This document shows positions 16,373-24,358 of a DNA stretch of 41,382 nucleotides, piece after piece. The stretch comes from Thermoplasmatota archaeon. Lineage in GTDB: Archaea; Thermoplasmatota; Penumbrarchaeia; JANQNL01. Under the pieces are notes generated by a model that saw only the letters and a list, made by a program, of their open reading frames with translations, made no database searches and was not told the origin of the DNA. The position numbers were made by a program, and so were the translations under genes. The DNA is taken from the NCBI GenBank assembly GCA_028279585.1, contig JANQNL010000127.1, forward strand, positions 1 to 41,382, in the 5' to 3' direction. Every line of letters begins with the position of its first letter. The stretch's first letter is position 1.

Positions 16373-16539
16373 AAACTGTGTAATTATCGTTAATCGTTCC
16401 TACAGAACCCTTTTTGGTAACAATGACGGAAATCTCGCAATTATGCAAAGGAAATAAGAGAAACAATCTACAGTTTATCGGAAAGCCATCAAGTTTTACG
16501 AAAAACTGTAATGTTTTCCACAGAATCTTTAAATAACCC
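16373..16539 (+). promoter_or_regulatory. Promoter region of aclBA
   Basis: The TATA-like CTTTAAATAAC (16528-16538) lies about 30 nt before TTG 16567. The upstream 165 nt holds AAACTGT at 16373-16379 and 16503-16509, and its reverse complement ACAGTTT at 16470-16476; the last two form an inverted pair 26 nt apart. The stretch from 16350 to 16566 contains no gene. Confidence 0.45.
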
Positions 16540-16566
16540 CTGCCCAATGCCCGGCTTGGTGGTACT

Positions 16567-17841
16567 TTGGCACAGCGCGGTATCAGGGAGTTCGATGCAA
16601 AGCGTATGCTTGCAGAACACGGACCAAAATACATCGGGAAGGATTTTTCCTACGATGGTAAGCTTGTTCTTGTTACACCTAAGACAGACATGAAGAAGCT
16701 TGCCAAGGAATATCCTTGGCTAGAGAAGACGAAGCTGGTGGTCAAGCCAGACCAGCTTTTCGGAAAGAGGGGGAAGCACAAGCTTCTCCTGGTTGACGCT
16801 GACTGGAAGAAGGCCCAGAAGTGGATCAAGGACCGGATGAACAAGAAGGTCAAGGTCGGAAAGGTTGAGGGCAAGCTCACCCACTTTCTCATCGAGCCTT
16901 TCTTCCCTCACAAGGAAGAGTTCTACATCGCTATGAAGTCCGAGAGGGACGGCGATGTGGTATACTTCTCCAAAGAGGGCGGCATCTATGTTGAGGAGAA
17001 CTGGGACAAGGTCATACAGATCCCCGTCCCTATCCTCCAGACCCTTACCCAGGCCAAGTTCGAAAAGGCCTGCGCAAAGGTCCTCAACAAGACACAGATG
17101 AAGTTGTTGGCTCCGTTCGCAGTAGGGCTGTTCAAGTTCTACAGGCAGCTCAACTTCGCCTACCTCGAGATCAATCCGTTCGCGGTATCTGGTAAGAACG
17201 TCGTCCCACTGGACTTCGTCGGAAAGCTTGATGACACAGGTGTCTTCGAGTCCGGCCTCCTCTGGGGAGACGTCGAGTTCCCAGTGTCCTTCGGAATGAC
17301 CTACACAAAGGAGGAGGAATACATCAAGACCCTGGTCGAGAAGTCCGGTTCCTCCCTCAAGCTCACAATTCTCAACCCCAAGGGCCGCGTATGGACCATG
17401 GTGGCTGGTGGTGGAGCATCCGTTATCTACGCAGACACCATCGTGGACCTGGGAAGCGCCAAGGAGCTCGCAAACTATGGCGAGTATTCCGGCAACCCAT
17501 CCACAGATGAGACCTACGAGTATGCCAAGACCATCATGGACCTCATGACTAGGGGCAAGCCGAACCCAAAGGGCAAGTTTCTGCTCATCGGTGGCGGCAT
17601 CGCAAACTTCACAGACGTTGCCAAGACCTTCAAGGGCATCAACATGGCCTTCTCTGACTATGCTGACAAGCTCAAGAAGCACAATGTCAAGATCTATGTG
17701 CGCAGAGGCGGTCCGAACTACAAGGAAGGCCTTCGCAACATCGAAAAGCACGTCAAGGACCTTGGACTGCCCATCGAGGTGTATGGACCAGAGACCCACA
17801 TGACAAAGATCGTCAAGTGGGCACTGGAGGGCAAGATATAA
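16567..17841 (+). CDS. aclB: ATP-citrate lyase, ATP-grasp subunit (AclB)
   Basis: 424 residues equal to the N-terminal part of animal ACLY and to AclB of green sulfur bacteria. With AclA it cleaves citrate with ATP and CoA into acetyl-CoA, oxaloacetate, ADP and phosphate. The ATP-grasp region includes KTKLVVKPDQLFGKRGK and FAYLEINPFAV. The citrate-binding part has GGGASVIYADTIVDLG and ELANYGEYSGNPSTDETYEYA. It starts with TTG at 16567 (MAQRGIREFDAK in outline), as the family N-terminus requires. aclA follows after 9 nt. The pair is uncommon in archaea and permits citrate cleavage either for biosynthetic acetyl-CoA or in a reductive TCA cycle. Confidence 0.95.
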   Translation: MAQRGIREFDAKRMLAEHGPKYIGKDFSYDGKLVLVTPKTDMKKLAKEYPWLEKTKLVVKPDQLFGKRGKHKLLLVDADWKKAQKWIKDRMNKKVKVGKVEGKLTHFLIEPFFPHKEEFYIAMKSERDGDVVYFSKEGGIYVEENWDKVIQIPVPILQTLTQAKFEKACAKVLNKTQMKLLAPFAVGLFKFYRQLNFAYLEINPFAVSGKNVVPLDFVGKLDDTGVFESGLLWGDVEFPVSFGMTYTKEEEYIKTLVEKSGSSLKLTILNPKGRVWTMVAGGGASVIYADTIVDLGSAKELANYGEYSGNPSTDETYEYAKTIMDLMTRGKPNPKGKFLLIGGGIANFTDVAKTFKGINMAFSDYADKLKKHNVKIYVRRGGPNYKEGLRNIEKHVKDLGLPIEVYGPETHMTKIVKWALEGKI

Positions 17842-17848
17842 GGAGGTG
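17842..17848 (+). promoter_or_regulatory. Ribosome binding site of aclA
   Basis: GGAGGTG directly follows the aclB stop codon. Two ATGs follow, at 17851 and 17854; the second has the better spacing (5 nt), so the protein may be one residue shorter than annotated. Confidence 0.7.
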
Positions 17849-17850
17849 TT

Positions 17851-19704
17851 ATGATGGCAAAGAAAGATTATGATATATTCACACCAAAGACAAGGGCTAT
17901 CGTCTTCGGCATGCAGACCAATGCTGTCCAGAGGATGATGGACTTCGACTATGTCGCCAAGAGGAAGAAGCCTTCTGTGGCCTGTATCGTCAATCCTGGA
18001 AGGACCACCACCCACAGGGCTTTCTGGGGCGACAAGGAAGTAATGATCCCGGTCTGGCCTGACATCGCAACGGCCCTTGCAAACCACAAGGACGTTGACG
18101 TTATGGTCAACTTCGCATCCATGCGTTCATCCTACGGCACCTCAAAGGAAGCCTTGGAGACCGACCAGATAAGGACGGTCATCATCATCGCAGAGGGTGT
18201 TCCAGAGCACAGGACCCGCGAGCTCGTGGCCCTGGCCGCAAAGAAGAACAAGGTCATCATCGGCCCAGCCACCGTTGGTGGAGTGGCCGCTGGAGCCTTC
18301 AAGATCGGTAACACCGGTGGAACCATCGACAACATCGTCGAGTGCAAGCTGCACAGGCCTGGCTCTGTTGGGTTCGTCTCCAAGTCCGGAGGTATGTCCA
18401 ATGAGATGTTCAAGATGTGCGCCCTCAACACAGACGGTATCTACGAGGGTATCGCTATCGGTGGCGACAAGTTCCCTGGCTCCACCCTGTTGAGCCATCT
18501 CATACGCTATGAGGCGAACCCAAAGATCAAGATGCTTGTCTGTCTGGGCGAGCTCGGCGGTGATGAGGAGTATAAGATCCGCGACGCCGTCAAGTCCGGC
18601 AAGATCAAAAAGCCACTTGTGATGTGGGTCACTGGAACCTGCGCAAAGGCATTCCCATCCGGTGTCCAGTTCGGCCACGCCGGTGCCAAGGCGGATGCCG
18701 AGGCTGAGACCGCGGATGCAAAGAACAAAGCCCTCAAGGAAGCCGGAATTTATGTACCCAAATCCTATGACGACTTCGGGGAGCTCATCCACGATGTCTA
18801 TGTCGAGAAGGTCTGCAAGGGCAAAGAGCCAGCAGATAAGGCAGAGGTCGTCACCAAGACGCCTATGGACTACAAGCAGGCAGTCAAGGAAGGCCTTGTC
18901 AGGAAGCCTACAAGCTTCGTGACAACCATCGCAGACGACTCCGGCGAGGAGCTCCTGTATGCAGGTGTTCCGATCTCCGAGGTCATCGAGGGAGACTATG
19001 GCCTGGGCGGTGTCATATCACTGCTCTGGTTCAAAAAGAAGCTTCCAAAGTGGGCAACTGACTTCCTGGAGCTTTGTATCCAGATTACAGCAGACCACGG
19101 ACCTTGTGTCTCTGGAGCACACAACGCCATCGTGACCGCAAGGGCAGGAAAGGACATGATCTCCGCGCTCGTGTCTGGAATGCTCACCATCGGTCCACGC
19201 TTCGGCGGTGCGGTCGACGGAGCAGCAAGGATCTTCAAGTGGGCTGTTGAGAACGATTACGAGCCAAACGACTTCGTCAAGGAGATGAAGTCCAAGAACG
19301 TCAACATCCAGGGTATTGGTCACAGGATCAAGTCCACCACCAATCCTGACAAGCGTGTGGAGCTCCTCAAGGACTACGCACATGCCAACTTCCCTGACAC
19401 CAGACTTCTGGACTATGCGCTCGAGGTCGAGAAGATCACAACGTCGAAGAAGAACAACCTCATCCTGAACGTGGATGGTACCATCGGTATCTTGTTCGTG
19501 GACCTCATGTGGACCTGCGGCAAGTTCACACCTGAAGAGGTCGACGAGATCGTGGAGATCGGTTACCTCAATGGTCTGTTCGTTCTGGGTAGGTCCATCG
19601 GTATGATGGGTCACTACTTCGACCAGAGAAGGCTCAAGTCTGGGCTGTACAGGCATCCGATGGATGATGTGCTGTATATGCTGCCGGACGAGAGTGAGTT
19701 GTAG
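17851..19704 (+). CDS. aclA: ATP-citrate lyase, CoA-ligase/citrate synthase-like subunit (AclA)
   Basis: 617 residues, matching the usual AclA length. Residues about 1-340 are the succinyl-CoA-synthetase-alpha-like part, with FVSKSGGMSNEM and the phospho-acceptor His276 in FGHAGAKA. Residues about 350-617 are a citrate-synthase-like domain with catalytic-type ADHGP and GIGHRIKS histidines and a DG-containing NVDGTIG segment. With AclB it forms the complete ACL complex, which distinguishes it from the two-step citryl-CoA synthetase/lyase route because the lyase domain is fused here. Downstream is a strong stem-loop terminator, so aclBA is a two-gene operon. Confidence 0.96.
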   Translation: MMAKKDYDIFTPKTRAIVFGMQTNAVQRMMDFDYVAKRKKPSVACIVNPGRTTTHRAFWGDKEVMIPVWPDIATALANHKDVDVMVNFASMRSSYGTSKEALETDQIRTVIIIAEGVPEHRTRELVALAAKKNKVIIGPATVGGVAAGAFKIGNTGGTIDNIVECKLHRPGSVGFVSKSGGMSNEMFKMCALNTDGIYEGIAIGGDKFPGSTLLSHLIRYEANPKIKMLVCLGELGGDEEYKIRDAVKSGKIKKPLVMWVTGTCAKAFPSGVQFGHAGAKADAEAETADAKNKALKEAGIYVPKSYDDFGELIHDVYVEKVCKGKEPADKAEVVTKTPMDYKQAVKEGLVRKPTSFVTTIADDSGEELLYAGVPISEVIEGDYGLGGVISLLWFKKKLPKWATDFLELCIQITADHGPCVSGAHNAIVTARAGKDMISALVSGMLTIGPRFGGAVDGAARIFKWAVENDYEPNDFVKEMKSKNVNIQGIGHRIKSTTNPDKRVELLKDYAHANFPDTRLLDYALEVEKITTSKKNNLILNVDGTIGILFVDLMWTCGKFTPEEVDEIVEIGYLNGLFVLGRSIGMMGHYFDQRRLKSGLYRHPMDDVLYMLPDESEL

Positions 19705-19743
19705 GCTCAAAACAAAGACCTCTTCTATTAGGGGAGGCACGTT

Positions 19744-19775
19744 GGCGGCGGTTCATCCGCCGCCTTTTTCTCTTA
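19744..19775 (+). terminator. Stem-loop terminator of aclBA
   Basis: A perfect 8-bp stem GGCGGCGG/CCGCCGCC (19744-19751 with 19757-19764) with loop TTCAT, followed by TTTTTCTCTTATTTC. Together with the one after paaK it shows that GC-stem plus T-run terminators are used here. Confidence 0.8.
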
Positions 19776-19855
19776 TTTCTCGAATATAAATCCTATTTTT
19801 GAATGAAAAATGCTTTTTATACCCTCACACATAGAACATGTGGTGATATCCACAG

Positions 19856-21010
19856 TTGAGGACTGAAAAGAGCGTTGATGGAAGGACCATCCAGTACGAG
19901 TTGAAGTACGAGAAGAAGATAATCGGGAACAAATACTTAGAACCGATAGTCTGTGTGATCGTAGCCGCTTTAATGCCAGGTATAGGTATCGGTGGTGCTC
20001 TCGCTAATTTGTTCATGGGACAGGTAATTACAGCCTTAGAGGTGTCACTTGCATGTCTGGTTATGACACCTCTCTTAAGCGGACCGATATTATTGGTAGC
20101 TTTTATGTTCTGGCCGAAGATCCCGAAGCACATCCTCATAACATCGGATAAGATCACATTCCATCAAAAGACAAGCTACGCGCTGACGAACCTTAAAAGA
20201 ACAGTTCTCTTCTCGAATCTAAAGAGCGCTCGATACAAAGAAGATGCTGATGCGATCATATTCTTCCCGAAGATCGGTAAGCCTCATAAAATGGATACCG
20301 AGACCATCGACGAGGAAGAGCTGGAGAAGATCCTCGTTATCCTTCGATCCAAGATCCCAAAGTTCGAAGAGGATCTACACATCAGAAAGATCGGATCAAA
20401 GAAAGTTAACAACAGATCACCGAAGAAAGAACTAAAAGAATCCATGGGACCGAGACCCCTGACTGAAAAGGAGAAGAAATTCATCTACAAACACCAAATC
20501 CATCGATTGCGAGCGATGACCAAGGTATTCCTATGGATCGCAGGGATCTCAGCTGCTATCACGGTCTTGCTCGTCCTTGCTATCATCATTTTTGGATTGA
20601 CAGTTTACGAATCTGAAGCTCATGCCATGTATGCATTGTTCGGATTCTCATTGGTAGCAATGGCTCCTCTTGCTGTCGCGTTGTGTTTACCATTGGGATT
20701 GGTAACAAGGGGAATGTGGAAGAAGTGGACCAAGGACCTCGAAGGTGGTATCGTAACAGTTTCCAAAGGGAAGGTCAAGAAGGTCAATGATATGGCACAG
20801 CATTTTACAGGGAAACAGAAATATGATGAAAAATGGCACGGACCAAGGTATTCTATCGAGATCGGAGATTTTCATTACACACTCGATGGTTCCCATGATA
20901 TATCCTTCTCCAAAGGACAGATCGTATCCATGGAAAGAATGACCAGCGGAAAGACCTTCTCCATTGATGGTGTCCCTGTTGTTGCATCATGGTCGACCAA
21001 AGTGCGGTGA
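19856..21010 (+). CDS. Membrane protein with PH-like domain, function unknown
   Basis: 384 residues. Two hydrophobic hairpin helices occupy about 30-85, and two more about 217-275. Between and after them are soluble beta-rich segments (HILITSDKITFHQKTSYALTN and IVTVSKGKVKKVND in outline) reminiscent of bacterial PH (bPH) domains, which often follow a pair of spans. The start is TTG 19856, because an in-frame stop lies just upstream and the TATA-like TTTTTATAC is near 19812. Codon use is visibly richer in A/T than in the neighbouring aclBA genes, which may indicate separate origin or lower expression. No operon partner. Confidence 0.65.
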   Translation: MRTEKSVDGRTIQYELKYEKKIIGNKYLEPIVCVIVAALMPGIGIGGALANLFMGQVITALEVSLACLVMTPLLSGPILLVAFMFWPKIPKHILITSDKITFHQKTSYALTNLKRTVLFSNLKSARYKEDADAIIFFPKIGKPHKMDTETIDEEELEKILVILRSKIPKFEEDLHIRKIGSKKVNNRSPKKELKESMGPRPLTEKEKKFIYKHQIHRLRAMTKVFLWIAGISAAITVLLVLAIIIFGLTVYESEAHAMYALFGFSLVAMAPLAVALCLPLGLVTRGMWKKWTKDLEGGIVTVSKGKVKKVNDMAQHFTGKQKYDEKWHGPRYSIEIGDFHYTLDGSHDISFSKGQIVSMERMTSGKTFSIDGVPVVASWSTKVR

Positions 21011-21050
21011 GATCATACCATTTCCCTCACTTTCCCATTTCTCTCCCCAA

Positions 21051-21107
21051 TACCTAAATACTCAGAAACCAGCTAGATACTAGTCGTGACCACTCTAGTT
21101 GCTAGTT
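21051..21107 (+). promoter_or_regulatory. CTAG-rich promoter/start region of the first V4R-like paralogue
   Basis: The TATA-like CCTAAATACT (21053-21062) is about 30 nt before GTG 21086. Four CTAG tetramers at 21073, 21080, 21095 and 21102 surround the start, and ACTAG/CTAGT (21079-21083 and 21095-21099) form an inverted repeat across the start codon. Confidence 0.35.
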
Positions 21108-21652
21108 CTTCAACCCCCCACGACGACCCATCAAGCTCCAAACACGTCAGGGGAGACCTCATCAACACCTGGCTCAAATACATCAAGAAAGAGTGGGGCC
21201 AAGATGGAGTTAATGAAGCCCGCGGTCTCATCACCCAGCCCGACATCCACAACAAGAACTTCTACTCCATGTCCGAGTACGAGACACTCCTGGGATGGGT
21301 CAGGAACAATCATGGTGAGAAGCATCTGCGCAAGGGTGGCCGGTTCGTCATCAAGAACTTCGGGTTGCTTTCGTGGATCGTCAGGTTCGCAAGCTTCAGG
21401 ATGATCGTTGAGAAGATGCCCACTCGTATCAAGGAGTTCTACGACTTCGGGAAGGGCGAGCTCATCTCCAAGGGAGACAAGACCATCATCATCCACCTAT
21501 ACGATATCTGCACGACCCCAGACGTCTGTTTGGTCCACCAGGGGCTACTGGAGGGTGCGCTCAAAGCTACCAATACCAAAGGTAAGGTCGAGCATACCGA
21601 TTGCATTCACAAGGATGGGGACTACTGCGAGTTCGTCATCACCATGGAGTGA
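21086..21652 (+). CDS. V4R/HNOB-like ligand-binding domain protein, paralogue 1
   Basis: 188 residues, soluble, GTG start. A short Ser-rich leader is followed by RGDLINTWLKYIKKEWG and YSMSEYETLLGWVRNNHGEKHL, then an alpha/beta half ending in HTDCIHKDGDYCEF. The C-terminal Cys-x(3)-x-Gly-Asp-x-x-Cys-x-Phe pattern is typical of the V4R/heme-NO-binding-like superfamily (compare TIGR02265/DUF2378-type proteins). The next gene is a clear paralogue. It probably binds a small hydrophobic ligand or cofactor and acts as a stand-alone sensor; the ligand is unknown. The family call is by pattern only. Confidence 0.65.
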   Translation: MTTLVASSSTPHDDPSSSKHVRGDLINTWLKYIKKEWGQDGVNEARGLITQPDIHNKNFYSMSEYETLLGWVRNNHGEKHLRKGGRFVIKNFGLLSWIVRFASFRMIVEKMPTRIKEFYDFGKGELISKGDKTIIIHLYDICTTPDVCLVHQGLLEGALKATNTKGKVEHTDCIHKDGDYCEFVITME

Positions 21653-21718
21653 CGCATCAACAATTTTCTGACGGAAATGATTATATTCTGATTCCCTGTA
21701 GTTTCTATTGAGAATAGC

Positions 21719-22255
21719 ATGCCTGATGATGACAAGATCAAGAAGGTGCGTGGGGACACCCTCAACACCTGGCTGAAGTACATCCACAAGAAGTGGGGCG
21801 TCAATGGAGAGCAGACCATCCTGAAGAAGCTCAAACGTCCCAATGGTTACAAGGATAAGGATTTCTATCCCATGACCGAGTACGAGGAACTGCTCCAGTG
21901 GGTACGCATCGAACATGGTGAGGAGCACCTTTTCCAGGGTGGAAAGTTCATCGTGGCTAACTACGGTCTTCTTGGTTGGTTCTTCAGGTTCTTGAGCATA
22001 AAACTGTTCCTGGATAAGATCCCCAAGTCCATGAAGGAGTTCTTCAACTTCGGCCACGCTGAGGTCGTTATTCTAGATGATAACCATATCCAGATAAGGA
22101 TCTACGAGATCTGCACCACGCACGATGTGTGCAAGGTGATCGTCGGTAGCTGCACTGGAGCTTTGGAAATGACCAAGACACCCGGGACCATGACTGAGAC
22201 CAAATGTGTCCATGACGGTGAAGATTTTTGTGAGTTCACTTTCAAGGGCGAGTGA
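21719..22255 (+). CDS. V4R/HNOB-like ligand-binding domain protein, paralogue 2
   Basis: 178 residues, aligning along its whole length with the preceding protein: RGDTLNTWLKYIHKKWG against RGDLINTWLKYIKKEWG, YPMTEYEELLQWVR against YSMSEYETLLGWVR, and ETKCVHDGEDFCEF against HTDCIHKDGDYCEF. It has its own ATG and a TATA-like TTATATTC (near 21680), so it is separately transcribed despite the tandem position. A local duplication followed by marked divergence is the simplest history. Its stop overlaps the end of the convergent epimerase-like gene by 14 nt. Confidence 0.65.
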   Translation: MPDDDKIKKVRGDTLNTWLKYIHKKWGVNGEQTILKKLKRPNGYKDKDFYPMTEYEELLQWVRIEHGEEHLFQGGKFIVANYGLLGWFFRFLSIKLFLDKIPKSMKEFFNFGHAEVVILDDNHIQIRIYEICTTHDVCKVIVGSCTGALEMTKTPGTMTETKCVHDGEDFCEFTFKGE

Positions 22256-23252
22256 GCATACCCCAGGCCCATTCTGTGACAAGTTTCTGTTGAGGCGAAG
22301 CCTTGATGGTAGCCTTAAGTGCCTTATCCAGTCCACCTTTTCCATACCGAAGTGCTTTGCGTGAAGCCTTGGGATCGATGAAGGTCTTGGATGTCTGCAG
22401 ATCTGTGAATGCCACAGGGTCAAGTCCGCTCTCACGACCTTGCATGTTCAGTTTGGCCCCCATCATGAACATGGATGTCTTGACCATCGGGTCTGGCAAT
22501 GTTATGATGCTCTTTTTCTTCCCCATCAGATTAGCCATGCGGGTTAAGAGCTGAACCCAGGTCATGTTCTCATCACCAAGGGGATAGCTCTTCTCCCCTT
22601 TCCCCCGCTCCAGTCCACCAACGGTTGCTTCGGCAACCCTCTCCACAGCCATTACGCTCGTTCCGCCGCGAGGATAGAACAGTGGCCATGGACTGCGAAT
22701 GTAGTTCACCAGGGGTGCCCAGAGCGGGACCTTGTCAGGAATGCTACCGAACACGTACGGTATCTCCAGGACCATCAGGTCAAGGTCATCACATGCAGCT
22801 TTGAATCCCATCTTGGCCTGATCAACCCTGCTTCGTATGTAGGGATGGTGCTTGGCTATCCCCATATGTGGCCATTTTCGGTCGAAATAGGAGAAGTAAG
22901 ATCCTAGGACAACACCCTTTGTCACGTCGGCCTGGTTTGCAGCCTTGACAACTTTCACAAGCTGCTCCACATTGTGTGAGTGGAAGTACTTGTATGCAGG
23001 CTTTGGGGGATGGATCCGGTCGTCGACTCCCGCACCAAAGATGAATGCATCCATTGGAGCAAGTGTTCTAGCGAGCTTACCCTGGTCCATTCGGAACAGG
23101 TCGTTGCGAATGAACTTGACGCCCTTTGGAAGCTTGTTGTTCTTTGTTGGGGAATGTCTGGATAGGACCGTGACCTTGTGGCCTCTATCCAATAGTTCGT
23201 GGACACAGTAGGTGCCAATGAAGCCCGTACCCCCGATGACGAGAACCCTCAT
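22242..23252 (-). CDS. NAD-dependent epimerase/dehydratase-like protein (atypical extended SDR)
   Basis: 336 residues. The N-terminal Rossmann motif is VIGGTGFIG (about 5-13), as in extended short-chain dehydrogenases acting on nucleotide sugars or related substrates. FIFGAGVDDRIHPPKP and VLEIPYVFGSIPDKVPLW follow the family layout. The usual catalytic YxxxK is not present in the expected place (YFSYFDRKWP, then HPYIRSRVDQAK), so it may be an atypical SDR with altered or no redox activity. It is transcribed divergently from the second epimerase-like gene and ends inside the last 14 nt of V4R-like paralogue 2. Substrate unknown. Confidence 0.82.
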   Translation of the reverse strand: MRVLVIGGTGFIGTYCVHELLDRGHKVTVLSRHSPTKNNKLPKGVKFIRNDLFRMDQGKLARTLAPMDAFIFGAGVDDRIHPPKPAYKYFHSHNVEQLVKVVKAANQADVTKGVVLGSYFSYFDRKWPHMGIAKHHPYIRSRVDQAKMGFKAACDDLDLMVLEIPYVFGSIPDKVPLWAPLVNYIRSPWPLFYPRGGTSVMAVERVAEATVGGLERGKGEKSYPLGDENMTWVQLLTRMANLMGKKKSIITLPDPMVKTSMFMMGAKLNMQGRESGLDPVAFTDLQTSKTFIDPKASRKALRYGKGGLDKALKATIKASPQQKLVTEWAWGMLTRP

Positions 23253-23353
23253 TGGTCATCATACCGAGGCACCGGATATTTGAACGTTCCCTCAACCTCT
23301 CTTTGCCGCTTCACTCCGGCAACTGATAGAAAACTATAATCCCGTTCATCGCT

Positions 23354-23380
23354 CCTCCAATCTTTGGAGGCATAACGATA
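23354..23380 (+). promoter_or_regulatory. Hairpin sequestering the ribosome site of the second epimerase gene
   Basis: CCTCCAA (23354-23360), a 3-nt loop TCT, and TTGGAGG (23364-23370) form a perfect 7-bp hairpin whose 3' arm is the Shine-Dalgarno sequence GGAGG. Seven bases later is ATA (23378-23380), the position where the protein family begins. The TATA-like AACTATAAT near 23333 places the transcription start upstream of the hairpin. Confidence 0.5.
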
Positions 23381-24358
23381 ACAACTTTGGTCACAGGGGC
23401 GACAGGCCACGTCGGTGGCAACCTCATCAGGGCCCTCTTGGATGCTGGCCATGACATCAAGGCCCTATCTCTGGATCCGCAGGACCCTGTCTTAAAAGGT
23501 CTAAATATCAAGTTCCAGAAAGTGGACGTGAGGAACAGAAAGGCCATGGTAAAAGCGTTCAAGGGTGCAAAGACCGTCTACCACCTGGCAGCGGTCATCT
23601 CGATAGTAGGACCAATGGATGGTTTGGTCCATGCCGTGAACGTAGGTGGTGTCAAGAATATGGTTCACGCTGCTCGGAAGAACAATGTCGAGCGAGTAGT
23701 CCACTTCAGCTCGGTTCACGCTTTCGACCAGAGCCCCCTCAACAAGCCACTTGACGAGACCAGGGCCTGGGTTGGACCGAACGCCTATGCCTATGATCGC
23801 TCCAAGGCCTTGGGACATCAGGCGGTCCTGAAGGGTGTAGAGCAAGGTCTCAACGCTGTCATCGTTCATCCCTCTGGGATAATCGGTCCTATAGACTATG
23901 CACCCTCGAGGATGGGCCATGTGTTCATAGACATCTACAATGGGAAGCTTCCAGCATCCATCGAAGGCGGGTTCAACTGGGTGGATGTCAGGGATGTTGT
24001 CAAAGGTGCCATGGCCGCAGAGGTCAGGGGACGTACAGGGGAGAACTACATTCTCTCTGGTCATTACAAGACCATTACTGAGATGGCTACTCTTGCCTGT
24101 GAGGTGACCAACAAGAGCGGTCCAAAGTTCACATGTCCACAATGGGTCGCTCGGGTTGGTGCACCCTTTGCAGAAGCTGCAGCGAAGAGGACCGGAAGTG
24201 AACCACTTTTCACAAAAGAGTCCCTTGGTGCCCTTCGGGCGAACAAGCGCATGCTGCATAAGAAGGCGGCCAGGGAGCTTGGTTACAGACCAAGGTCTAC
24301 AAAGCAAAGCGTGAAGGACATCTATGCCTGGTTCGAGGACAATGGATATCTCGATTAA
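23378..24358 (+). CDS. NAD-dependent epimerase/dehydratase (extended SDR)
   Basis: About 326 residues. The nucleotide-binding motif is TLVTGATGHVGG near the N-terminus, the catalytic YDRSK is present (YxxxK), and VYHLAAVISI and VERVVHFSSVHAF match the extended SDR group. The start is uncertain: TTG 23387 would remove part of the first beta strand, whereas ATA 23378 gives the family-typical length before the glycine motif and lies 7 nt after GGAGG. If ATA is used it is a rare start codon. Substrate unknown; nucleotide-sugar or sterol/flavonol-type substrates are typical. Its stop shares TTAA (24355-24358) with the convergent giant gene. Confidence 0.85.
   Translation: MTTLVTGATGHVGGNLIRALLDAGHDIKALSLDPQDPVLKGLNIKFQKVDVRNRKAMVKAFKGAKTVYHLAAVISIVGPMDGLVHAVNVGGVKNMVHAARKNNVERVVHFSSVHAFDQSPLNKPLDETRAWVGPNAYAYDRSKALGHQAVLKGVEQGLNAVIVHPSGIIGPIDYAPSRMGHVFIDIYNGKLPASIEGGFNWVDVRDVVKGAMAAEVRGRTGENYILSGHYKTITEMATLACEVTNKSGPKFTCPQWVARVGAPFAEAAAKRTGSEPLFTKESLGALRANKRMLHKKAARELGYRPRSTKQSVKDIYAWFEDNGYLD

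Noticed and set aside
16720..18087. 455-codon open frame on the minus strand
   Set aside because: It is antisense to aclB and the start of aclA, both unmistakable; it is a shadow of biased third positions.
19856..21010. Possible horizontally acquired island because of A/T-rich codons
   Set aside because: Only one gene is involved and no integrase, tRNA or repeat boundary is visible, so composition alone is insufficient.
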